Source: Nocardiopsis_B mangrovi (GTDB taxonomy: Bacteria; Actinomycetota; Actinomycetes; Streptosporangiales; Streptosporangiaceae). From it: 64,000 nt of DNA. Numbering within the stretch: position 1 is the stretch's first letter; each line of letters begins with the position of its first letter. Below are positions 50,558 through 58,919 of the stretch, one piece after another. The notes beneath the pieces are model-generated. The model ran no database searches. It saw nothing but the letters and a program-made list of their open reading frames with translations, and had not been told where the DNA came from. A program made the translations under genes and the position numbers. Location of the stretch: contig NZ_JBHSFQ010000024.1 of NCBI RefSeq assembly GCF_042653925.1, positions 40,038 to 104,037 of the forward strand, read 5' to 3'.

Positions 50558-50602
50558 CCGCACCCGATACGGGCGATGGCCCGTTGAGAGGACCACAAGG
50601 CC

Positions 50603-51610
50603 ATGTCCCTCCCCGACCCCCGGCCGCGGGGGATCCCGCTGCGCCGGATGCCCGCGACCGCGTGGGCCCGGCAGCGGCCGACCTGGCGCCAGGCGACCCC
50701 GGCGGTCATCGGCGCGGCCCTGGACCGGGCGCTGGCCCGGCCGTCCGGGAACTGGTACGTGCTGGCCGCCGCGAGCGAGGTCCGCCCCGGCCGGCCCTTC
50801 GGGCGGGTGGTGGCCGGGACCGAGGTCGTCGCCTGGCGCGGCGCCGGCGGCACCCTGCACGCCGCCCCCGGCGCCTGCCCGCACCTGGGGGCGCCGCTGT
50901 GCCGCGGCGCGGTGGACGCCGGCCGGCTCGTCTGCCGCTGGCACGGGCTGGCGCTCGACGGCAGGGGCTTCCCGGGCTGGACGCCGTTCCCCGCCCATGA
51001 CGACGGCGTCCTCGCGTGGGTCCGCCTGGACGGCGCGGGCGGCGAGGAGCCGCTGCCGCGCCCGGTCCTGCCCGAGCGCCCGCACGGCGCGCCCGCCATC
51101 TCCGCGGTGGAGAGCATGGCGGGGCGGTGCGAGCCCGAGGACATCGTGGCCAACCGGCTCGACCCCTGGCACGGGTCGTGGTTCCACCCGTACTCGTTCG
51201 TGGGGCTGCGGGTCACCGAGGTGCCCGAAGGGCCGGCCCCCGACCCGGACCGCATGGTGGTGGAGGTGGCGTTCAAGGTCGCGGGCCGCTGGGGCGTCCC
51301 CGTGCGTGCGGCGTTCTCCTGCCCCGAGCCGCGCACGGTCGTCATGCACATCATCGAGGGGGAGGGGGCCGGCAGCGTCGTGGAGACGCACGCGACCCCG
51401 CTGGGCGTCGACCGCAACGGGGTACCGCGCACCGCGGTCATCGAGGCGGTGATCGCCACCTCACCGCGCCCCGGGTTCGCCCTCGCGCGGCGCGCGGCGC
51501 CCGCGATCCGCCCGATGATCCGCTCGGTGGCCCGGCGGCTGTGGCGCGACGACCTCGCCTACGCCGAACGCCGCCACCTCCTGCGCACGGCCGAGCCCAC
51601 CGGGGGCTGA
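50603..51610 (+). CDS. Rieske [2Fe-2S] protein of carotenoid cluster (DUF5914-type)
   Basis: 335 residues. The N-terminal Rieske domain has CPHLGAPL and CRWHGLAL (CxH and CxxH ligands). The C-terminal half is an oxygenase-like domain with DIVANRLDPWHGSWFHPYSF, where His and Asp residues could hold a mononuclear iron, and RWGVPVRAAFSCPEPRTVVM. I recall the C-terminal region as DUF5914, seen next to actinobacterial carotenoid genes. It follows crtB by 45 bases in the same direction, so a hydroxylation, ketolation or desaturation step on the carotenoid is likely, but the reaction is not known. Confidence 0.85.
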   Translation: MSLPDPRPRGIPLRRMPATAWARQRPTWRQATPAVIGAALDRALARPSGNWYVLAAASEVRPGRPFGRVVAGTEVVAWRGAGGTLHAAPGACPHLGAPLCRGAVDAGRLVCRWHGLALDGRGFPGWTPFPAHDDGVLAWVRLDGAGGEEPLPRPVLPERPHGAPAISAVESMAGRCEPEDIVANRLDPWHGSWFHPYSFVGLRVTEVPEGPAPDPDRMVVEVAFKVAGRWGVPVRAAFSCPEPRTVVMHIIEGEGAGSVVETHATPLGVDRNGVPRTAVIEAVIATSPRPGFALARRAAPAIRPMIRSVARRLWRDDLAYAERRHLLRTAEPTGG

Positions 51611-51666
51611 GACCTGGTGCGGCCCGGCCGCCGGGGCGGGCGCACCGGCACGGCGGCGCGGGCCGG

Positions 51667-53208
51667 TCAGCCGGCGCGGCGGGCGGCGCGGGCCAGGGCG
51701 CGCAGGAACGGGACCCGGCCCCGCCGGGGCACGGTCCGCACGGCGTGGCCGGGCAGCCCCCATTGGCCGAGGAGACGGTTGGCCGCCAGCAGCCCGCTGG
51801 TGGCGGCCCGCTCCATCAGCGCCACCGGCAGGTCGACCCGCACGTGGTCGCCCGCCACGACCAGCCAGGGATCGGGGGTGCGCACGGGCAGGCGGGCGCC
51901 GAACCCGCCGGGCGGGAACAGCGGGCAGTCGGCGTGCAGCTCGTGCCGCTGGTCGACGATCCGCGCCCCGCGCGTCTCGGGGTACACGCCGTGCAGCTGC
52001 CGGATCAGCCGCTCCTGCTCGGCCGCCGGGTCGCAGCCGTCGCGCAGGGCGTAGGCGTGCAGCTCCACCACCGAGCCGCCCGTGCGCCGCGCCCATGCGG
52101 CGGCCTCGTCCTCGTAGCGCTCCAGCACGCTGACGTTGTCGAGCGTGGGGTGGCCGCCGGTGCCCAGGAAGGCGGGGCGGTCGGAGCGCACGGGCCGGTC
52201 CAGCCACAGCCGCGACACCAGGAACGGCGGGGCCGTGGGCACGCGCCCGGCACCGGCCCGCCACGCGGGCGTGGCCAGCCCGGGAGAGGCGTCCGCCAGC
52301 GGGCCGAGGGAACCGGGGTCGGTGGCCAGCACGACCGCGTCGGCCTCCTCCACGGCGCCGTCGGCGCCGTGGACCGCGAACCTGCGGCGTGCCCCGGACC
52401 CGATCGCGGTGACGGGCCGACCGGTGCGCACCTCGGCTCCGTTCTTCTCCAGGTGGGTGGCCAGCGGATCCCACAGGGCCCGGGGGAAGGGCGCGTTGGG
52501 GACGTCGAACAGCAGCCCCTCCGCGGAGCCGAGGAAGTAGATGTGGAACATCACCGCCAGCTCCGCGGCCGAGAGCGACCGCGGGTCGGCGAAGAAGCTC
52601 CGGGAGAACACCTCGAAGGCGAGGTGCCGGGCGCCCGGAGGGAAGCGGACGAGGTCGAGGAACCGCACCGCGTCCAGGTGGTCCAGGCGGCGGTAGACGC
52701 CCGGCACGTCGACGTCCAGCAGTTGCAGGGCGGCGGGCACGTTCACCGCGGCGGTGGCGGACAGGGGGAACCCGCGGCTCCGCCAGGCGAACGCCAGCGC
52801 GTTCCACGGGGGAGTCCCGGGCAGCCCGGCGAACCGGTCGGCCTGGCCGCGGGCGTGCGCCAGCGGGTAGTCGGGCAGCGGCGTGAGCATGCCCAGGCCG
52901 GGATCGGCCCGGCGCAGCAGCGCACGCAGGTTGTAGTACTGCCGGAAGAACGCGTGGAACCCGCGGCTCATCGTCGCCGCCGAGCCGTCGGCCAGCATCG
53001 TGGGGTGGCCGCGCAGTCGGCCGCCGAGTCCCGCTGTGCGCTCCAGGACGACGGTGCGCACGCCGCGCTCGGCCAGGGCGGTGGCCGCCGAGAGCCCGGC
53101 GATGCCGCCGCCGACCACCACGGCGTGCGGCGCCCGGGCCGGCGGCGGCCCCTGCGGGGCGGCGGGCTGGATCGTCTCGGCGCGCGGGTCGCGGCCCTCA
53201 GCGGTCAC
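51667..53208 (-). CDS. crtU: Carotenoid aromatic-ring synthase (isorenieratene synthase-like desaturase/methylase)
   Basis: 513 residues from the GTG at 53206-53208, overlapping the methyltransferase stop. FAD start: HAVVVGGGIAGLSAATALAE, then LERTAGLGGRLRGHP. The family hallmarks are TMSRGFHAFFRQYYNLRALL, EVFSRSFFADPRSLSAAELA and VMFHIYFLGSAEGLLFDVP. CrtU converts the beta-ionone ring of beta-carotene to an aromatic ring with methyl migration, giving beta-isorenieratene or isorenieratene. It is convergent with the Rieske gene and translationally coupled to the methyltransferase. Confidence 0.9.
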   Translation of the reverse strand: MTAEGRDPRAETIQPAAPQGPPPARAPHAVVVGGGIAGLSAATALAERGVRTVVLERTAGLGGRLRGHPTMLADGSAATMSRGFHAFFRQYYNLRALLRRADPGLGMLTPLPDYPLAHARGQADRFAGLPGTPPWNALAFAWRSRGFPLSATAAVNVPAALQLLDVDVPGVYRRLDHLDAVRFLDLVRFPPGARHLAFEVFSRSFFADPRSLSAAELAVMFHIYFLGSAEGLLFDVPNAPFPRALWDPLATHLEKNGAEVRTGRPVTAIGSGARRRFAVHGADGAVEEADAVVLATDPGSLGPLADASPGLATPAWRAGAGRVPTAPPFLVSRLWLDRPVRSDRPAFLGTGGHPTLDNVSVLERYEDEAAAWARRTGGSVVELHAYALRDGCDPAAEQERLIRQLHGVYPETRGARIVDQRHELHADCPLFPPGGFGARLPVRTPDPWLVVAGDHVRVDLPVALMERAATSGLLAANRLLGQWGLPGHAVRTVPRRGRVPFLRALARAARRAG

Positions 53209-53930
53209 GCGCCGTCCCCCGGCGCCGCCGGCGGGGTGCGCCCCACGAACGTGTGCGTGATGCCGTACTGCCAGCCGGGCAGCGGCGCGGTCCGCACGCC
53301 TTCGAGGCCGGCGGCGCGCATCCGGTCGCGCAGGGCGGCGGCCCCGTCGAACGCCAGGACGCTGCGCCACAGGTAGCGGTAGAGGTCGGCGCGACCGGTG
53401 AGCGCCCGGCCGGCGGGGATGACGACGCCCCAGCACACCGCGTGCCACACCGCGCGGGCCCGCGCCGAGTCGGCGACGGAGTACTCGTGGAGCGCCACCC
53501 GGCCGCCCGGCCGCAGCAGCGAGCCCATGACCGTGAGCGCCCGGTCGGGATCGGGGCAGTTGCGCAGCAGGTAGGCGGCGAGCGCCGCGTCAGCGGGGCC
53601 GCCGATGTCCCTGAGGGTGAGGTCCTCGGCGCGCGCGTGCACGAACCGCACGCCCGGCGGCCAGCGCTTCGCGCGGGCGGCGTCGAGCATCCCGGCCGAG
53701 GCGTCGACCGCGATGATCTCGGCGCGCGGCAGGACGCTCACCAGCGCCGCGGTGGAGGCGCCCGTTCCGCACCCCAGGTCGAGCACGCGCAGCCCGGCGC
53801 CCCCGCGGGGCAGCCCGAGCCGCCGCGCCGACACGCGCAGGTGCCGGTGGTAGCCGGGGTTGGCCGCCACCAGCCGGTCATAGGACGCGGCGGCGGTGTC
53901 GAACTCTTCCGTCAGCGTTCCGGTGTCCAT
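53205..53930 (-). CDS. crtT: SAM-dependent methyltransferase of carotenoid cluster (CrtT-like)
   Basis: 241 residues from the ATG at 53928-53930, preceded by GAGGGG. Class I SAM-binding core: LRVLDLGCGTGASTAALVSV, IIAVDASAGMLDAARAKRWP and RLLRPGG-like GSLLRPGGRVALHEYS. It belongs to the UbiE-like group. A methyltransferase of this kind (crtT) lies next to crtU and crtY in the Streptomyces griseus carotenoid cluster, which supports the symbol; the substrate is unproven. Its stop overlaps the start of crtU by 4 bases. Confidence 0.85.
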   Translation of the reverse strand: MDTGTLTEEFDTAAASYDRLVAANPGYHRHLRVSARRLGLPRGGAGLRVLDLGCGTGASTAALVSVLPRAEIIAVDASAGMLDAARAKRWPPGVRFVHARAEDLTLRDIGGPADAALAAYLLRNCPDPDRALTVMGSLLRPGGRVALHEYSVADSARARAVWHAVCWGVVIPAGRALTGRADLYRYLWRSVLAFDGAAALRDRMRAAGLEGVRTAPLPGWQYGITHTFVGRTPPAAPGDGA

Positions 53931-54033
53931 CGGGACCCCTCTGTCCGTGGCGGGCGCGTCCCGGGGCCGGGCCCCGCGCCCTTGTTCGTGGTGTCGCGGA
54001 GCGGCCCGGCCGCCCCGTGCGATGCTGGGTCGC

Positions 54034-55218
54034 ATGCGGGAGTTCGACGTGGCCGTCGTGGGCGCGGGAGCCGCTGGACTGTCCCTTACCCGGCGCCTGG
54101 ACCGGATGAAACCGCAGGCGGACGGCGGGGTGGGCGCGGTCGCGCTGATCGAGGCGCCGCCGGGGCCGCTGCGGGCGCCCGTTCGGACGTGGTGCTTCTG
54201 GGAGGCCGGCGGCGGTCCGTGGGACGACGTCCTGGCGGCCCGCTGGAGCCTCCTGGAGGTGGTCGGCCCCGGCGGCGACGCGACCGCGGCACCGATCTCC
54301 CCGCTGTCCTACAAGATGCTGCGGTCGACCGACTTCGAGGCGCACGTCCGCGCCGGGATGAGCGGGCGGGTCGAGGAGATCGGCGCGGCGGTCGAGGAGA
54401 TCGAGGACGGCCCCGACCGCGCCGTGGTGCGCGGGCGCGACGCGTCGGGCGGGCCCGTCGAGGTCGCCGCGCGGTGGGTGTTCGACTCCCGCCCGGTGCC
54501 CGTCCCGCCATCGGCGCGGACCACCCTCCTCCAGCACTTCCGCGGGTGGTTCGTGCGGACCGCCGCCGACGCGTTCGACCCGGGCCGGGCGGTGCTGATG
54601 GACCTGCGCCCGCCGCAGCCGCGCAACGGGGTCGCGTTCGGCTACGTGCTGCCGCTGTCGCCGCGCGAGGCGCTGGTGGAGTACACCGAGTTCACCCGCG
54701 GGGTCCTCGACGGCGCCGGGTACGACGCGGCGCTGCGCGACTACACCGGACGGGTGCTGGAGCTGGGCGCGTTCGAGGTGACGGGGGTGGAGCAGGGCGC
54801 GATCCCGATGACCGACGGCGCCTTCCGCACCCGGCCGGGGCGCCGGGTCTTCCGGATCGGCGCGGCCGGGGGCGCGACCCGGCCGTCCACCGGCTACACG
54901 TTCAGCGGCATCCAGCGGCAGGCGGCGGCGGTGGCCGGCGCGCTCGCCCGCGGCCGCACCCCGGTGCCGCCGGTGCCCCACCTGCGGCGCCACCTGGCCA
55001 TGGACGCGGTCCTGCTGCGGGCGCTCGACACTGGGCGGATCGACGGAGCGGCGTTCTTCGCGGGGCTCTTCCGGCGCAACGGCATCCCGGGCGTCCTGGC
55101 CTTTCTCGACGGCGGCTCGCGGCTGCCCGGCGAACTCGCCATGGGGTTCACGACCCCGGTCGCGCCCATGGCGCTGACAACGGCGGAATGCGCGTGGCGG
55201 GCGCTGCTCCGCAGGTGA
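54034..55218 (+). CDS. crtY: Lycopene cyclase
   Basis: 394 residues from the ATG at 54034 (MREFDVAVVGAGAAGLSLTR); an ATG 4 codons upstream is possible. Features: FAD/NAD start motif, RTWCFWEAGGGPWDDV (the CrtY FWE region), KMLRSTDFEAHVR, RWVFDSRP and the C-terminal GGATRPSTGYTFSGIQRQA. It cyclises lycopene to beta-carotene, the substrate for CrtU. It is divergent from the methyltransferase gene, so the 103-base gap should hold promoters for both sub-operons. Confidence 0.93.
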   Translation: MREFDVAVVGAGAAGLSLTRRLDRMKPQADGGVGAVALIEAPPGPLRAPVRTWCFWEAGGGPWDDVLAARWSLLEVVGPGGDATAAPISPLSYKMLRSTDFEAHVRAGMSGRVEEIGAAVEEIEDGPDRAVVRGRDASGGPVEVAARWVFDSRPVPVPPSARTTLLQHFRGWFVRTAADAFDPGRAVLMDLRPPQPRNGVAFGYVLPLSPREALVEYTEFTRGVLDGAGYDAALRDYTGRVLELGAFEVTGVEQGAIPMTDGAFRTRPGRRVFRIGAAGGATRPSTGYTFSGIQRQAAAVAGALARGRTPVPPVPHLRRHLAMDAVLLRALDTGRIDGAAFFAGLFRRNGIPGVLAFLDGGSRLPGELAMGFTTPVAPMALTTAECAWRALLRR

Positions 55219-55352
55219 GGGAATCGCTCCCGGCGCCCCTGGTTTCGGTGCGATCATGTTCCCGGAGTTTCGCCCGGATGAATTGCGGAAACGGAGATCT
55301 TTTCCACAGAATCGAACCGAAGCCATCGATTGCAGGGTAAAAGAAGGGTAAA

Positions 55353-56114
55353 GTGCGCCGCATGGCTACTCGTTCTCATGGACGCTTCAAGCGCTATACG
55401 GCCAGGGCCGCCGCCCTCGCCCTGTCGGCGGTCGTCGCGACGGGGGCCGGGTTCGCGGTCCCGGGCGCGACGGCCTCGGCCGCCGCGGCGCCGGCCGGAC
55501 TCTCGTTCAACTGGGGCTCCTCGGAACTGCGCGTCGGCGACTCCGGGCGCGAGGTCGTTGCATTGCAGGAACGCCTCATGGAACTCGGCTACTGGATCGA
55601 TTCCGCCGACGGCGAGTTCGGCGGCCTGACCGTTCACGCCGTTTACGCCATTCAGAAGGCGGCGGGGATCGACCGCGACGGCATCGTCGGCCCCGACACC
55701 CGCAGGGCGCTCGACGACGGCGTGCGCCCCGACGCCTCCAGCACGTCGGGCAACGTCGTCGAGATCGACCTCGAACGCCAGCTGCTGCTCGTCGTCTCCG
55801 ACGGCGACGTCGAGCAGGTGTTCAACACCTCCACCGGCTCCGGCGAGACCTACGAGTCCCGCGGCCGCGAGAGCGTGGCCGTGACCCCCACCGGCGAGTA
55901 CACCGTCTTCCGCGGTGTCGACGCCTGGGACCCCGGCCCCCTGGGCGCGCTGTACCGGCCCAAGTACTTCAACGGCGGCATCGCCGTCCACGGCTACAAC
56001 TCCGTTCCCCCCTACCCCGCGTCGCACGGCTGCGCCCGCGTCAGCATCGCGGCCATGGACTGGCTGTGGGACAGCGGCCGGCTCGACAACAACTCGATCG
56101 TCATCGTCCGCTGA
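55353..56114 (+). CDS. Secreted L,D-transpeptidase with peptidoglycan-binding domain
   Basis: 253 residues from the GTG at 55353 after GAAGGG (ATG at 55362 is an alternative). A Sec signal with a cleavage region ATASAAAA is followed by a PG_binding_1 domain (SELRVGDSGREVVALQERL to GIVGPDTRRALDDG) and a YkuD catalytic domain. The active site reads GIAVHGYNSVPPYPASHGCA then RVSI, with the His, the Ser-His-Gly-Cys and the Arg all present. It forms 3-3 cross-links in cell-wall peptidoglycan or anchors proteins. A strong terminator follows. Confidence 0.93.
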   Translation: MRRMATRSHGRFKRYTARAAALALSAVVATGAGFAVPGATASAAAAPAGLSFNWGSSELRVGDSGREVVALQERLMELGYWIDSADGEFGGLTVHAVYAIQKAAGIDRDGIVGPDTRRALDDGVRPDASSTSGNVVEIDLERQLLLVVSDGDVEQVFNTSTGSGETYESRGRESVAVTPTGEYTVFRGVDAWDPGPLGALYRPKYFNGGIAVHGYNSVPPYPASHGCARVSIAAMDWLWDSGRLDNNSIVIVR

Positions 56115-56131
56115 CCGCCCACCCGGCTCTC

Positions 56132-56168
56132 CGCGAACGCCCCGGATCCCCTCTCCGGGGCGTTCGCG
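56132..56168 (+). terminator. Terminator after L,D-transpeptidase gene
   Basis: A perfect 15-bp stem (56132-56146 with 56154-56168) and 7-base loop, 17 bases after the stop; it also faces the convergent protease operon. Confidence 0.85.
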
Positions 56169-56240
56169 CGTCTCCGGGGGCGGGTGGTCCCGGCGGGTCG
56201 GCTCCGGCCTCCGGCCGGCGCGGACCCGGGCGGGCGGGGC

Positions 56241-57395
56241 TCAGCCCGACGGCGGGGGCGGCTGCTGCCCGGCCGCCACGGGCTCGGCGCGGGCCAGGCG
56301 CTCGGATTGGAGCGCGGCGGCCATGGAGCGGTCCGGGCCGACGGAGCCGCGCAGCGCCTTGCGGCGCGACCCGCGGCGCATGAGGGTCATGGCGTCGGCC
56401 TCGGACATCCGGCCCGCGGCCACATCGCCGGCGAAGGCGCGCATCATGCGGTGCCGGTAGGCGTGCCGGACGGTGAAGTACACCACGACGGCGATCACGA
56501 AGTTCAGCAGGGACGCGAAGAGCGTGCCGCCCGTGGTGGCCGCCAGCAGCGGGGCGTTGAAGAACCAGTGCATGGCCACGGCCAGCAGGATCAGCAGCAC
56601 GGCCGGCACCAGGCGCCGCGCCGGAGCCCGGCCGGCCGCCGCCGCGATCAGGCCGAAGCCGGCGCCCGCGACCGCCGTCATCGCCCAGTGCGACCCCCAC
56701 CCCGTCAGGAGGACACGGGCCGCGAACGACAGGATGACGGAACCGGCTCCGGCGGTCGCCCCTTGCTGGACCACCAGGTTCAGCGCGTAGGTCAGGTTCT
56801 CCATGACCTGGAAGCCCAGGCCGACGAGCGCGCCGAAGACGAACCCGTCCATGGGCCCGCGGAAGGCCCGCGGCGCCGCCAGCGCGATCAGCGCGAGCCC
56901 GCAGAGCTTCAGCAGCTCCTCATTGACCGGGGCCGACAGCGCCGCCCCCCACAGCGACGTGAAGGGCAGCCCCGCTGTCTTGGACAGCATCCCGTGTACG
57001 CCGTTGTTGGCGAGCAGCGCGGCCCCGGTGGCGGCGGTCGCCCCCCACAGCACGCAGGCCGCGGACAGGCCGCGCGGCGGCGACCATACCGGCCGGATGC
57101 GGCGCAGCAGCGCGAATCCGATGGCCACGGAGACGGCGAGCAGGAGGAGCGACAGCATCGTCTCGCCGGGGAACACCCGCATCTGCGCCCCGAAGGACAC
57201 CAGGATGGAGATCACGCCCGCCGCGCACAGGACCCCGAAGACGGTCCACACCGCGCGGCCGCGCTGCGATCGGGGGACGCCGTGCAGCAGCGGATGGCCG
57301 GGGTGCAGGCCGCCGTGCCGCGGGCCCGCGCCGGGCCGTTCGTGTGCCCCGGTGCGGGCGGGGCCCGGCTCGTAGGGGCGCTCGTGGCGGCTCAT
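56241..57395 (-). CDS. PrsW-family intramembrane metalloprotease
   Basis: 384 residues from the ATG at 57393-57395. Eight or more membrane segments. The family motifs are SAPVNEELLKLCGLA (the EExxK motif), ALVGLGFQVMENLTYAL (GFxxxEN), LTGWGSHWAMTAVAGAGFG and AVAMHWFFNAPLL, giving the Glu/His set for zinc. PrsW-type proteases trigger regulated cleavage of anti-sigma factors or other membrane proteins. It overlaps the preceding small membrane protein gene by 4 bases, so that protein is a natural candidate partner or substrate. Confidence 0.9.
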   Translation of the reverse strand: MSRHERPYEPGPARTGAHERPGAGPRHGGLHPGHPLLHGVPRSQRGRAVWTVFGVLCAAGVISILVSFGAQMRVFPGETMLSLLLLAVSVAIGFALLRRIRPVWSPPRGLSAACVLWGATAATGAALLANNGVHGMLSKTAGLPFTSLWGAALSAPVNEELLKLCGLALIALAAPRAFRGPMDGFVFGALVGLGFQVMENLTYALNLVVQQGATAGAGSVILSFAARVLLTGWGSHWAMTAVAGAGFGLIAAAAGRAPARRLVPAVLLILLAVAMHWFFNAPLLAATTGGTLFASLLNFVIAVVVYFTVRHAYRHRMMRAFAGDVAAGRMSEADAMTLMRRGSRRKALRGSVGPDRSMAAALQSERLARAEPVAAGQQPPPPSG

Positions 57396-57994
57396 GACCC
57401 GCCCTTTCCGACGAAGGCGATCGAGGACGCGAGCTCGCCCGCGGCCCGCCGGTCGCCATCCGAGGCGTCCGCGGCGGCCAGCACGGTCATCTCGACCGCG
57501 AACGCGGTGCCGGGCGAGGGGTAGATGACGGCCCGTCCCGTCTGGTCGCCGTCGACCAGCGGCCCGGTCCAGCCGCCGGCGCCGTTGCGGCTCATGGTGA
57601 CGCGGGGCTCGCCGAGCTCGGCGCCGGGGTGGTCCACCTGCGTGACCCGGCGCAGCCCCGTCCAGAGCTCGTCGATGTCGCGGGGCTGGTCCAGGACCGC
57701 GGACAGGACGGTCATCCGCACGCCGCCGTGGGTGAAGCTGTAGGTCTGCCCCTTGGTGCTCCGGCCGGGCTGGAGGGTCCACCCGGGGCCGAAGGTGAGC
57801 CGCGCCTCGTGGCCGCCGCCCTCCGCGACGCTCATGGTGCTGCCGTCGGCCACCGGTGCCTCGTCGGCGATCGCGGCGTTCACGATCGGCCACCCCACCG
57901 CCAGCAGGACCACGATGCCGATGATGACCGCAAGGCTCCGCCAGGGCACCCGCGCCGCCGGGGGCCCGCCGGGTTCCGGCTGTGGCTCGTGCAT
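57392..57994 (-). CDS. Membrane-anchored protein coupled to PrsW protease
   Basis: 200 residues from the ATG at 57992-57994, with GGAGG upstream. A short Pro-rich cytoplasmic start is followed by one membrane helix at about residues 18-36 (SLAVIIGIVVLLAVGWPIVN) and an extracellular domain with RLTFGPGWTLQPG, VRMTVLSAVLDQ and MTVLAAADASDGDRRAAGEL. No family was recognised. The 4-base overlap with the protease gene implies a joint role, perhaps as substrate or regulator (inference). Confidence 0.75.
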   Translation of the reverse strand: MHEPQPEPGGPPAARVPWRSLAVIIGIVVLLAVGWPIVNAAIADEAPVADGSTMSVAEGGGHEARLTFGPGWTLQPGRSTKGQTYSFTHGGVRMTVLSAVLDQPRDIDELWTGLRRVTQVDHPGAELGEPRVTMSRNGAGGWTGPLVDGDQTGRAVIYPSPGTAFAVEMTVLAAADASDGDRRAAGELASSIAFVGKGGS

Positions 57995-58309
57995 CGGCGT
58001 CCTCCGCTCCTCGTCACGTCCGCGGACCACCGTCCGTCACCCGTTCATGCAAACACGGAGCGTGACGATGGATCCTCAGGGTGGGACGTGTCGGGCGTAA
58101 ATTCCGCGTCCGGAACGGCGCCGCTCGCGTCGGCCGCCACGCGCCGCGACACGTGCCCGGAGCGGCGGGCGCCGGGGGAGTGGGCTGGGGCCGGCGGAGG
58201 GGCGGGGTTCCCGCCGCCGCCGGGCGCCGGCGGGCGCGCGCCGTGCCGCGGGCGGGGGCGGGCGCCGCGGGGCTGGCCGGGCGTCCAGGACGGCGAGGGC
58301 GGTGCGGGT

Positions 58310-58617
58310 CCGCGCGACGGCGCCGGGGTGGGCGCGCCGCTCCTCGGCGCCGACGACGGCGCGATGGCGGCGGAGCACCTGGTCCGCGTCCCGGCATCGC
58401 TCGCCAAGGGCCTGGAGTTCGACGCCGTCGTGGTCGCGGAGCCGGCCATCGCCGCGTCCGGTCCGCGCGGCGCGCACGGCCTCAACGTCGCACTCACGCC
58501 CACGCTGAGCACGCGGTCTCCTACGCGGCCGACACCACCTGGCGGATGTCGCACTCACGCGCGCGGTAGGCACGCCGCACGCCGTGCACGCCGACCCGCT
58601 CGCCACCCTCCTTCGCC
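58310..58617 (+). pseudogene. Frameshifted C-terminal remnant of a HelD/HelR-type UvrD-like helicase
   Basis: One frame reads HLVRVPASLAKGLEFDAVVV, then AEPAIAASGPRGAHGLNVAL up to 58500, the last UvrD-like motif of HelD/HelR proteins (VPASLAKGLEFDxVVV). A second frame, from 58548, repeats VALTRAV and ends HADPLATLLR, matching the family C-terminus. The two VALT segments are 61 bases apart, so a duplication or insertion broke the frame. There is no start or P-loop part. The 57995-58919 interval otherwise contains only G+C-rich frames without protein-like features. Confidence 0.65.
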
Positions 58618-58680
58618 GACCCCGGCCGCCCTGTCCCCGGCCGGCCGTGCGGCGCTCCAGCGTCCGCGGGGCCCGCGGGG

Positions 58681-58712
58681 TTCCTGGGAAATCCGGGGGA
58701 TTCCTGGGAATC
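58681..58712. promoter_or_regulatory. Tandem operator-like palindromes upstream of AraC gene
   Basis: TTCCTGGGAA occurs at 58681-58690 and 58701-58710 (within GATTCCTGGGAATC, 58699-58712), 20 bases apart, i.e. two helical turns. Each is a dyad TTCC-TG-GGAA. They lie about 210 bases upstream of the AraC start. Confidence 0.5.
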
Positions 58713-58919
58713 GGCCCAAGGGCCCTTCACCGCGCCGGAGGAGGCGTGAAAGCGTCCGGCAAGAGAGCCGGAAGCGTGTCCGGCGAGGCTGGGCGGTGAA
58801 CGCGACCGGCCCTGGCGGGCGACCCCTCCGCCCGCCGCCTCCGGCGGCCGGACCGCCACGTCGCCGCTCCGCTCGCCGCCCACGACCGGCGGTGAACGGG
58901 CGCCCCGAGGAAGGGCAGG

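Noticed and set aside
58081..58569. 162-residue Arg/Gly-rich plus-strand frame
   Set aside because: It is the wrong frame across the helicase remnant; only the HelD/HelR-like segments in other frames look like protein.
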